Assembly: GCA_001574975.1 (NCBI GenBank)
Contig: KQ965732.1
Span: 744,001 to 808,000, forward strand
Direction: 5' to 3'
Source: Gonapodya prolifera JEL478
Taxonomy: Eukaryota; Monoblepharomycota; Monoblepharidomycetes; Monoblepharidales; Gonapodyaceae
DNA: 64,000 nt
In this document: positions 11,897 to 21,800 of the stretch, one piece after another
Position numbering within the stretch: the first letter of the stretch is position 1
Layout: the number at the start of each line of letters is the position of its first letter
Program-made: the position numbers and the translations under genes
The notes under the pieces: model-generated
Told to the model about the DNA's origin: nothing
The model's input: only the letters and a program-made list of their open reading frames with translations
Database searches by the model: none

Positions 11897-12130
11897 TGTG
11901 CTACACAACCTAGGTGAGCTGCACAAGCCTGTAAACTGCAGGAACGTGTATATATGATCAGATGTACATAGCAAGACGTAATGTGCATAGAACTCACCTG
12001 CAGGAACGTGATGCCAAACTTAGGGCACGTCCTGCAGGTNNNNNNNNNNNNNNNNNNAGCACTTAACACCTCACACTATATATACCATGTCAATGGATGT
12101 CACCTGAGGCTATGGTGACACAGGTGTGCA
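11897..12130 (+). repeat. Hairpin-bearing repeat, copy A (interrupted by an assembly gap)
   Basis: Shares with copy B at 17717 the order GTGCTACMCAACCTAGG, CTGCAGGAMCACG-like motif, CTCACCTGCAGGAMC again, an inverted CCTGCAGG...CCTGCAGG box, a TATATA run, then CATGTMAATGG and a hairpin TGTCACC...GGTGACA (7-base stem). Part of the middle is hidden by 18 N. No coding potential and no tRNA-like A/B boxes were found. Confidence 0.7.
12040..12057. other. Assembly gap (18 N)
   Basis: A run of 18 N directly after CCTGCAGGT, the point where the repeat's inverted CCTGCAGG arms close. Comparison with copy B suggests that more than 18 bases are missing. Confidence 0.99.
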
Positions 12131-13414
12131 CATCTAAACCCACGGCCACAGTAGTGGCACAGCAGCTAATACCCAACACTCATACTACTCCATATATTCC
12201 ATGTTAGTGGATGTCAGTGTGACAGCGGAGCTCAACAACTACCTGTCCTGGGATCTTGTGGGAACAGAATCTGAGAGTGAGAACAATTTAAATAGTTGCT
12301 GAGCGCGCTTTGAGTGCACCCAGCTCCAATCATGCTGGTATGGTCTTGCAAAGTGGTCAAAGAACAGGGCTGCCTGCTGCAGGACCTGCACCAAAACCAC
12401 TTTCACCCAATGCCAGGAGAAGCCCTGTTGCTCTTCCTCTCAATCATGGATACCAGAAACATTTAAATAGTAAAAAAAATCAGGAGGGTCATATGGGATG
12501 AAATGGATGAGTTGTGGTCAGGTGCAGAAATTCTGCACTTTGAGCACACCACATCACCTGAATTTGCATGGGGATGGCTTAAAGCAGCCAAAGCCTTGTG
12601 ACAGTAAAAGTTGATGAGGAAAGCCTCTTTTTTTGCTCCTATCTATTGTCAGTTGTCCAGAATATATTCCTAAAGTTTAGGGTGCAGAGTGTTCAGAAAT
12701 GTGCAATCAGGGCCCAAGAGCTTAATTTTGACTTTGGAGCTAAGTGGGTTTGCACATTTTACCTCCAATTTTGAAACCCCGTCTTTCCAGAGAGCCAGCA
12801 TGTTCAAGCAGAGTAAGTCTTAATTTTGAACACACCATGGCTGTAGTTCTCCATACCATTATTGAAGTTTTTTGCAGTCTCTGGGTTAAGCAGGGTCTTC
12901 TCATTGCCATCCAAGGACCAAGAGTCCACTGTTTAATGTTCTTACAACTAAATGAACCAACTATCCCTTGAGGATGCCAGGAATGCTGTGATCATGTTCA
13001 GTTCTTTTAAGTTTAATGAAACTAAGTAATGCTAACACAAATGGACTAATTATCTTCATGTATCTTCTCCTTGCATTTTCAATTAAGGCTTAACTTAAAT
13101 GTACCTAAACATACATCTAACTGAATTTTAATAAAAACCCACAAGTGGACATAATATGATGGTGTGGTCAGAGGAATTTCCACTTGTAATGCTTTTTGAT
13201 GATGAAGGATTGATTGCAATGAGCTTCTTGCTCTCTAGCTCATCACAATCACTGTTGGGTGCAGTTGTGGTGGAAATGATCCTTGTTTGTTCAGTCACTT
13301 TGGGACATATCCACAGATGATGCTTTGTGGAACACTTTGCATGGAACAGAGTGAGAAGTTTGTGCAACTGCAGCATATTCTACTGAGGACATATGTAACT
13401 AGTCTAGGCTATGC

Positions 13415-13483
13415 ACCCCCATAATCAATTTGGCCTTGCAATTTCATAAGTCCCAAAGAGGAGTCTAATTAGTGGATTTAGAC
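13415..13483 (+). repeat. Outer inverted repeat, left arm
   Basis: Begins ACCCCCATAATC and contains the core TCATAAGTCCCAAAGAGGAG, then TCTAATTAGTGGATT. The reverse complement of 17328-17397 matches it over about 67 bases with small gaps. It lies 70 bases left of the Harbinger element's left end. Confidence 0.75.
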
Positions 13484-13552
13484 TGAGTGGTAAATCCATT
13501 AGAGGATAAGATATTCATTGACATGATTATGAAAGGAAATAATTCTGTTATT

Positions 13553-13573
13553 AGGGACCTTGCACAATAATTT
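13553..13573 (+). repeat. Harbinger left terminal inverted repeat
   Basis: AGGGACCTTGCACAATAATTT, preceded by target duplication ATT. It pairs with 16501-16521. Confidence 0.88.
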
Positions 13574-13793
13574 TTACTCACACATTTTCATTTGGCTACT
13601 TTATGCCAAGGATATTTGGAAGTGAAAATCACACTAAAACCCCCTTGAATGAAAATTACTTCTTCACTGCCCCCTTGCTACTAGACCAACGTCCATCAAT
13701 GGACGACATCACAGACATTATGTGAGTTCCTGGCTGCAGCTGTGGGCCTCAAAATCCCCTAATCATCCCATGGTGGTGACTTAAATTTACCGC

Positions 13794-15087
13794 TTGTTGT
13801 TGTGTTTCCCCTTCATCCCCAGGTCCACCCCCATCCAATACCCTGCCAATTCCAACAACAAGACATCTGATTTGGGTGCTGCGCCTCTTGGATGCGCGCC
13901 CCTGCCCCAAATCAACTCCCAACGCAGCATGGGGCACAGGCAACCCAAGAAGGCAAAGTGCAGCCCCAGACGGTCTTGCCTTACAACAGAAGAGAAGCAA
14001 CAAAGGAAGGACTATAGGAATCAGCTGAATGGTGGACTTGTGGCTCCAATCAGACTGCAGAAACCTCAAGTAAGTGGCCACAAACTTTACTGCCTTTCCC
14101 CCCCTCAATTTGCCACCCCCGCAGCCATCTCACCCCCTAATGTAGCTTGACCAACAATACATGGCAATTGGCAATGAGCCAGGCGCTGGTGGACCAAGGA
14201 AGGCACTGTTCCGATGGCAAATGGCAAAGGTCCTCCACCTTCTCCAGCTTGCCATGAAAATGGAGCCTTTCAATGCGTCCTGGGACAAACACTGGTGGAG
14301 AACTATGTGGAGCTTGTGGATGCACTAGTGAGCCTCAAGCCCCTCGCCCATGCATGTGCCAATGCCACCAATGTCACCTGAAAACTGGAACAAGTACTGG
14401 ATGCGTATTGGAAGAAGAACATTAGTGCTCTCAAGAAATCTGGAGACAATGAGCAGTACACTCAATTGGACAAGTTGGCCAAGAAATACTGGGCGGTGGT
14501 GAGTTTTCAAATTTCATGCACAAATCAAATTGATTCTAACCCCCCAACGGTGCGCTGCCCACAATTGCACATGCAACCCCCTGCCAAGTATACAGGATAC
14601 ACAGTGGAGCAAGATGCAAGGTGGAATGAAGTCACAAGGAAGCAAAACATGGAAATGCAGATACATACAGGTGAGTCCTGTTTATCAAATGCACAGGCAA
14701 TTCCAGCCTCCGCAATTGTTTAAGCACTAATTGTATCTCCTTTACACCAGCAATTTGTGAAAAATGATCTGCAGTGCCTATCTGACAAGATAGGTGTTTG
14801 GACAAGGACAGGGAATGGTGACAGTGAGGAGTCGTCAGAGCTGGAGAGAATGCCACTGGCCAAAAAGTGGCAGACAGTTGCAAAGGATGCATGCAACACG
14901 CTCAGGGACATCAAGGACCTCATGGACAAGGAAAACAAGAGGCTGGATCCCATCATCAACACTCTTGCCTGAATGATAGACAAACAGACTCAGGACCAGG
15001 CACTTCAACAAGAGGAGTTGGAGTTGCAGAGGGTGCAGCTGGAAGAACAGAGGAAGGAGAAGGAACAAAGGGGGGAGACTAACTGAG
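13794..15087 (+). pseudogene. Harbinger accessory (DNA-binding-type) protein, decayed
   Basis: Pieces in order: a basic N-terminal part (MGHRQPKKAKCSPRRSC from ATG 13929, then LTTEEKQQRKDYRNQLNGG), a middle part (VLDAYWKKNISALKKSG, LDKLAKKYWAV), and a long helical C-terminus (KKWQTVAKDACNTLRDIKDL, then ALQQEELELQRVQLEEQRK) ending at 15087. Introns are likely after QKPQ (14070) and after KKYWAV (14498). A TGA at 14970-14972 interrupts the helical part. Read as decayed CGA it fits the CpG loss of the island. Harbinger elements pair their transposase with a Myb/trihelix-type protein; the domain itself is not certain here. Confidence 0.6.
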
Positions 15088-15154
15088 TGATGTGGGATTT
15101 GCTCATCCAGCCCCTCCAACCAGCAAAGAGCAGTATTAATAATGTTTTTTTAAC

Positions 15155-16192
15155 CTAGAACTTTATAAAATTTATTGGTTTACACGTAAATAATGTTCCA
15201 ATAGGGGGGGGGGGGGGGGGCGGCACCAAGTGCAACAAAGTTTCACTCCCATACAGACAAGAATGAGCATTTGGTAGTAAAATACTACAACAAAAATATA
15301 AAGCAATTGGAGACAACAAAACCTTATGCATTTGCCACCAGTCCAGAGCAGCAAATTCCGTTTTTGTCTTCCCCCATGCCCACTCCACACAAATCTGATG
15401 CTGGCTCATCTCCACATGGCAAGCGTGCTGTTCTGGTGTTGGAAAAGCCGACTTGAAGGGGTACTGGAGGTGGGGGAATTTGCCTTAGTACCCAGGATCA
15501 CCATAGACAAAGAGAATTTTGCTGTTGGGACCAAAAGCTGAAAAGGGCATAGAGCACCGATTTGAATGCAAACAAGAACAATTGCAGGACTCACCATGTT
15601 CAACAAGAAGATCTTTGATCTTGCTCTGTTTCCATAAAGTAATGTCATGAAATGGGCTGTTGAATGGCCCCCTAAGAAGTATCAGGATCCCGCCCAGGGC
15701 CAAAATTCTGTGAAACTTTAGTGCCAGTACTCAACAATGTAAGTTGAACAATTGCCGCTGATACTGTAATGGTCTGCATATCTGCCAGACTGTGCCATCC
15801 ACGAATCCGAAGCAATCCACATATGGTGCACCAGCATCCTTAACAGCATCTGCATATTCCTGGAGAACCTCTGATGTGAGCCAATCCTTGTCCCATTACA
15901 AAACATCACTAAATGGTGCGCAGATATGGGCAATGCCCCACTGGTAAATCCGTGAAATCTCACTGCCTTCACGGCCAAACTCCTTGCTGAGGTCATCCAA
16001 GCGGGTGGGGAAGGAGAGGTGGCGGAGCACAGTACAGAGTACCTCAATCCCAGGTACTATCAGTCTGTTGTCCATGCTGACAATTGCGGGTATGTGGAGG
16101 GCTTGTTGGAGACGGGGCATGTCAGTTTTGTCGAACCTGACCACAGACACCACCCAGGTCATCCAATGCCTGATCCATGGAGAGAATGGCAC
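15155..16192 (-). pseudogene. PIF/Harbinger DDE transposase, decayed
   Basis: The N-terminal part reads VLCTVLRHLSFPTRLDDLSK and FGREGSEISRIYQWGI, the helix-turn-helix-like start of Harbinger nucleases. Catalytic motif 1 is CFGFVDGTVWQICRP, followed by LRGPFNSPFHDITLW. After a probable intron (GTGAGTCC...TTTTCAG) comes motif 2, ILFVYGDPGY, and then motif 3, ICVEWAWGKTKTEF, ending HSCLYGSETLLHL. The Asp/Asp/Glu residues are all present. Three in-frame stops break it: TAA after FSDVL, TGA in LHC-VLALKFH, and TAA after GDPGY. All are single C-to-T type changes from Gln or Arg codons. The 17-G tract at 15204 encodes a Pro run near the C-terminus. Confidence 0.85.
15204..15220. repeat. Homopolymer of 17 G
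   Basis: An uninterrupted G17 on the plus strand, inside the 3' end of the transposase gene on the minus strand. The length is prone to sequencing and replication slippage. Confidence 0.97.
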
Positions 16193-16500
16193 AGCAACTC
16201 ACGTAAACCTCAGCCTACAGTCTGCAGGTGTCATTGCATCCAGATCCATGCGACTGGAGGGGAAAGTAGGGCATTCCTGTGGGATGATTGAAGCGGCAAA
16301 CAGTGAGCACCACCTGGAGCAAAATCTGGTGCCGCCACAGTTCCTGCCTCCTTGTGTACTCATGACGGCCATTCCTGCAAGCTCTAAGGAGGATTGGTCC
16401 ATCAGGGAAAGAATTGTGGATTGATATTTTTAAATTGTGCGCAAGGTCAATAATCAAGATTTCACTCAAGGCGCTTAAACTATTTTTGCGACTGAAAAAG

Positions 16501-16521
16501 AAATTGTTGCGCAAGGTCCCT
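16501..16521 (-). repeat. Harbinger right terminal inverted repeat
   Basis: The reverse complement reads AGGGACCTTGCGCAACAATT, two differences from the left end. It is followed by the ATT duplication at 16522-16524. Confidence 0.88.
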
Positions 16522-17327
16522 ATTGCTAGCAATACTTCTTAATGGCAGAGAAATTGGAAATGAGGATGACAGTAATCATCCTGCTCAGGAAAATCTTATG
16601 AGCCTGTGGTAACATTAGACGTCTTTCTCCACTTAAAACTTGATCTCAAAAACCTGGAAAATCTTTTTGAAAGCACTAAAAAGATCTTGAAATTCTGAAG
16701 CACCTGAAAGCCCATGATAATTCCAGCAAATAGAAGAGAATTGATTTTCACTCAATTTTATACAAACAAAACTTGTCATGTAATAGTGTCAAGCATGAGA
16801 CTTGAAGCATTATAGTCTGTGAGCTGTTTTAATCAGAAATATAGTGTTTGTTATATAAAAACTTTTGCCTCAGTTTTGCAATCAAAGGCTTAGTGCATTT
16901 TATATTTGAGTGGTACAGAGTTGGGATATACAATTAAACAGCTGGAGTAAAAAAAGCCTGCCTGAATGGAAATTTAAGAAGAGAGCTTATAGGGAGAAGT
17001 TCCAATTTGAAGAAGAGGAAGGCTTAAATGCTTAGGATAGACTCTACATTGACTTAGATAAGACAAAACATTTGAGGAGCACTGTGATGTGTATGTTACA
17101 GCTGCTTAGAAAAAGGTTGTCCAATGCCACAGTAAGAGGCAAAAAGGTCAAAATTTACCCAGCACCATTCCAGGTCAAGCTCCCCCTGGACTGTCTGCAA
17201 TAAGTCAATAGAAGGTTGAAGATGCAAGATTTGGGGGCATTCCAGGCTAGGAAGAGGTTTGAATTATATAAAAAGAATCCTGCTAGCCCAGATTTTTAAT
17301 AACTGTAGTAGAATTGACACTTGTACA

Positions 17328-17397
17328 CAATCCACTATAGTCAGATTCCTCTTTGGGACTAATGACCTTGTGGCAAGGAACTAAGGGATTATTGGGG
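17328..17397 (-). repeat. Outer inverted repeat, right arm
   Basis: The reverse complement begins ACCCCAATAATC, contains TCATTAGTCCCAAAGAGGAA and TAGTGGATT, and pairs with 13415-13483. No matching target duplication was found at the outer edges. Confidence 0.75.
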
Positions 17398-17716
17398 TAA
17401 TAAAGCCTTTACTAGTCTATATGTGTCCACAGCAGAATACACCACAATTGCAACCACTTCTCACTCTGCCCCACTCTAACCCTTCCAGCATAGCATTACC
17501 ACCCTAGGACACATCCCAGGCAACTGAGCTTGCAAGTGTCAGTTCCACCACACAACCTTTTCTGGGACAGCTGTAAATGAAATGCAACTAGCAAGCTCAT
17601 CTTAATCCAAATATTGGTTTAGATTTTAAATTATTGTTTGTAGATGCACATACAAACTAGCTGAGCTACAAAGCTTCAACTTTCCAGCAGAAGGAAGATG
17701 TGGGCATAATGAACAG

Positions 17717-18024
17717 TGGTGCTACCCAACCTAGGGGTGCTCCATGAGACCTGTGTGCTGCAGGACCACGATCATATATGAGTGACACAAAGCATACATA
17801 GGAGGTGTGACATAGTCTCACCTGCAGGACCACGACGCCAAACGTGGGCTGTGTCCTGCAGGGGAGAATATATAAACTAGGGAACTGTTCCATGCTGTGC
17901 CGCCTAAGGTGCCTCGCCTTAACAGCACTGTGCCACACACTCAGCCCCTATCTATGCTGTGCCACACTCCACCCCACACAGCCATGTAAATGGCTGTCAC
18001 CCAGCAGGCTGGGTGACAAGTGGG
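17717..18024 (+). repeat. Hairpin-bearing repeat, copy B
   Basis: Same orientation and motif order as copy A: GTGCTACCCAACCTAGG, CTGCAGGACCACGATC, CTCACCTGCAGGACCACGAC, GTGTCCTGCAGG, ATATATAA, then CATGTAAATGG and a hairpin TGTCACCCAGC-AG-GCTGGGTGACA with a perfect 11-base stem. The stem is longer than in copy A and differs in sequence while staying paired. Confidence 0.75.
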
Positions 18025-18831
18025 GTGGAGTGGAACTTGGCACAAGTACAGTGATGACTAGACTAGATCACGTTACCAGCAATAAATGCCAATATGATTT
18101 GCAAGGTTTGGTACTACAGAAAAGCACAAACTACTTCAGTAATGCTTTCTTCATCTCAGATGTATTAGCTTCAATGTCCACATTTAAACTTTGAATTTGC
18201 ACACCAATTGGATCAACTCTAAAACCAAATGAAAGTTTGTATGCTCTCCCATCCTCCATAAAAGTTTCTTTAATCTGTGCCATGATTTACTCCTGGCCTG
18301 GCCTGCCAGATTCCCCATTCCAAGCAGAAATGCCCTCCCATCAGTGCTCTTGCCTTGCCATTCAGCTGTTTGACTTGTGCCAAAGTTTTTAACAATTGGA
18401 AGTGCAACACACAATTTAGTTGCCATAATCACACAGAAAGTACCCAGGAAGTTGACATTTATTTCACACATTCCCCTTGCTCATTTGCTGAATATACATC
18501 AGCAAACTCCTTAATTAATAAGTTTGGAAAAATTACTTTAAATTAAATTGGACACTATGTATGATCAAACATGGGCATCTATCCCCGCATGTGTTTCTGT
18601 GGCTTGAGGGCATCTGAAAACCACAACTACTCCTACATACACGGTTTGATTGTAATTCTGTCAGTTGGAGAATGAACCTTTGCATGGATAATGATGAATC
18701 AAAAAATTGGTAGCAAAATTTAATGGCATTATCATGAAAATTAATGTGAGATAAATTTGACTAACTCCACCATTGAGTAAAATGCAAAATCAATACTTAA
18801 CACTAAATTAATGCGTAAAAGTCAGTGCTTT

Positions 18832-21800
18832 CTAAAAGTTTAGTGAGCAAATTAAGGCTGTCCCTCTCTTTATCCACATGCTTTCAGGTTGGTCAGAGGG
18901 AACTTCAACTGTGAGCACGTAATTTGTGGAATGCCCTGTGGTAGACAGTGTTCCTGCACGTGTTAATCTAACAGATCAAAAATTAATCAATGTAAATGTT
19001 TGTGAAGGGAATCACTTATTGTACCTACGTTTTGTAGCATGGAGAGTTATAGAGTCCACTCTCTGGCTTCTTTCTGTTTGCCTTTGGAAGTAGCCAGATA
19101 ATGGGCATTTCTGTGTATAACTCCTTAGGGCGAGATTCTCCCAGAAGATGCCGTGTATAATCCCATCGAGCTCCCTCAAGGAACAGTCCAGAAATGTAAA
19201 CACCATCATCTGGCTTGGATTTGACGTCTTCCAATCGTTTGTCATCAACCACTTGAAACTCAAAGGACAGAGTATCAATTGAAAGTGTGTACTTTCTTGC
19301 AAAGTTCTGCAGTGCACCAGTAAGAAATGCTTGAGGGAAGAATAATCCAGAGATCCAAAATACAGATGGCTGAACAAAACCAGTGTAAGACATGTTCAAC
19401 AGACAAAACTTGCAGCAAGCTTACAATTCCATTTTCAATCCACTTTGTAAGGAACTCAACTCGCTGGCATAAGTCAGTCACCCATGAACTCAAAGGTTTG
19501 AGTGATGGATATGCTCTGGCCGCCCATATTGCTGGGACTTGATTGATGAACATGCTATTGCACATTGTTTCCAACTGTTCAGACATCACAACAAGACCCT
19601 TCAAAGCCTTTATTGCATCCTGCAGTGTTTGATGTATAATAGCGAGGAGGCTGCAAATGAATTTTATGTGAATAAACACTTATTCAGATCTTTTGAATTG
19701 AGTCAAATGCTCACCGGTTGAAGCGTATCACCTCTTGAAGAAGGACTGTTGACATGGACTCTTTATAGTCTATGGGATGGTTCTTCAAAACATGCTCAAC
19801 GCTAAAAGGTTTTGCAACTTTTCCAGCAATAAGCTGTGCCGTCTCCATCAACTGCTCTTCACGACTTTTCCCTCCACCCTTTGACTGACGAGGCATCAGA
19901 GTAAGCAAAGTGTCAAGGTTATTATAGGTCTCTTGTTGTTTCCTATTGTATCAAAAGCTGCATTTGATCTGATGCAAATTTGTATGGGTATAATAAGTCT
20001 TACCTTGTGATACTGGCATTAGCATGAAGTCCAAACACATCTGGGGGCTCATCAAGAGGCAAACTCTTGATGTAGTTTCTGTAAGCAGAGTAATTGTCTG
20101 CTGGAATGGATTGGTACGTCTCAACAGGAGAGAACATGTGCCCATCCTCCAATATATGGGGATTATAATAATCCTCAACAATATTTGCAATCAATCTTCT
20201 GTCCCAATCATCTGTGACACGTCCACCATAATTGATCTGTGCAACGGTGTATCGTAAAACCTTGTATGGAACCTCTGCATACTCTTCCAAAAACATTTTT
20301 AATTGGCGAAGGCACATCCTCAAATCACCATCTGTGAAGTCTAATAAAAAAAAATATCAGCTGTGGGAAGATAAGGTTCTGAGTGACTTAAAACATACCG
20401 TATGATATGTTCCAACCTAAGGATCCAAATTTGCGCCGTTCTTGAACTACAGAGTGGAAGAAACTCAGAGAAAAGACAAACTTTTTCCATTCTACTTCTT
20501 TTGCACAGCCATTGAGGTACTCGTCATTGAAGGATGTGTATGTTCTCAGAAGGTTAGCTTTAATTCCATATGGTGGCTCAATTGTTGTCTTCACTCCATT
20601 TTGCAATATTGTGACAGGAAACTTAGGAGTAGGCATACTCGTCAGCCAAAGCCGAAAATCTCGATGAACTTTATCTGGTGTGATACCATCAACAATTTTG
20701 TCGAGAGTGGGCATCCAACTTGGGGCAAGATGCAGATTCTGCAAGAGTACCCATGTTCCGCGTTCCACTCCTTCTCGTATCAATGCCTCTGCCTTTGGTC
20801 CTTGGCCTTGTCCCAAAGAAATTGAGTGCAGCTTTTTTGAGAATCGCATTTCATCCGCAAATTTCCATAATGATGACGCTGGGTCAGCCCCTGCTGAGAG
20901 GACAAAGATTAGGGGCGTGGATGGAGTTGAATCTTTATAAAGCATTGACACATCAGAGGCCTGTGGCTCAATGAAACGCTCTCCGAGTTGTGCCGAAATG
21001 AATTCTTGAATTGCAGCAATGACGCTGTCTGCTCGGATACATCTCAGAATAAGTATTCTCTGGAATTGATCGACGTCGCTATTCCACTTTCCAGGTAGGC
21101 GTTCACGTTGAGGGGCGGCACTATCAAAAATTTGTTTGAAACGGTCGACATGAAGTGCCATATCACTATCAAAGCCTTTGAAAGCTGGTAAAGTTGACAG
21201 ACTTCTGATTTCCAGCCAGCTCCTGATTGAAAGCCAATCTAGCGCAGGATTTGGTACATCAATGGTTTCTCCGGTACTTGTACCCGTAAGAAGAAACTTC
21301 CATTCGTCTTGGTCGATCGCGTTTTTATCCATGAGAATTCGTACACTAAGAAGAAACGAAAAGAGCAACTTGTGCTTTTCAAATAAACTCCGGCATACGT
21401 TCAAGAAGAGTGAATACGTGAAGAATTCATTGATGTTCACGATTCGTTGATTTATGTTGTCTGACTTTTCGGAATGACTTATTGCACCGCTGAATAAGTT
21501 CAGAAACCAACTTAAACTGTACTGATACATAGGATCAATTGTTGATAGTTCCGTGATACAAAAGAATAGAATCCTTGTCCTGATGGCAACTGGAGAGTAC
21601 TTCATGCGTGTGGCGTCTATGTCTTCTTCTGTTTTCTCGGCTGCCGCAACTTTAACAGTTATTTCATGTGAGGTTTCTTTTGATGCAGCTAGGGTTTCTA
21701 TAAGGCGTTCATCGTCAACAGGGCTGCCTTGTACGGACGAGAGCAGGTATAAAATCTTGTCCTCGATATCCTTGAGCTCTTTCTTCATTTGGGCATTACT

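Larger units (their letters stand above)
13553..16521. mobile_element. PIF/Harbinger DNA transposon, 2,969 bases, decayed
   Basis: The ends are inverted repeats AGGGACCTTGC(A/G)CAA(T/C)AATTT (13553-13573 and 16501-16521; 19 of 21 match), flanked by ATT on both sides (13550-13552, 16522-16524). A second, partial copy of the end sequence (GCGCAAGGTCAATAAT) lies inside at 16440. The element carries two convergent genes, as the superfamily does: an accessory protein on the plus strand (13.8-15.1 kb) and a DDE transposase on the minus strand (15.2-16.2 kb). Both have in-frame stops, so it is a fossil unless a partner acts in trans. Presence of both ends and the target duplication suggests a fairly recent insertion followed by CpG decay. 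Confidence 0.88.
10950..18830. other. CpG-depleted, repeat-rich island without host genes
   Basis: From about 10.95 kb to the dynein stop codon the DNA is AT-rich and almost without CpG, while TpG and CpA abound. In 11041-11480 I count one CpG; in 12541-12960, one. Flanking genes have CpG everywhere. The island contains only transposon remnants and repeats, listed separately; no host gene could be modelled. The stretches 10950-11540, 12240-13410 and 16525-17325 show no recognisable feature beyond composition. The pattern is what long-term cytosine methylation of silenced repeats leaves behind (inference). Confidence 0.8.

Noticed and set aside
11897-18024. The two same-direction repeat copies as long terminal repeats of a retroelement
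   Set aside because: There is no capsid, protease, reverse transcriptase or integrase signal between them, no primer-binding site, and no matching flanking duplication; the enclosed genes belong to a DNA transposon.
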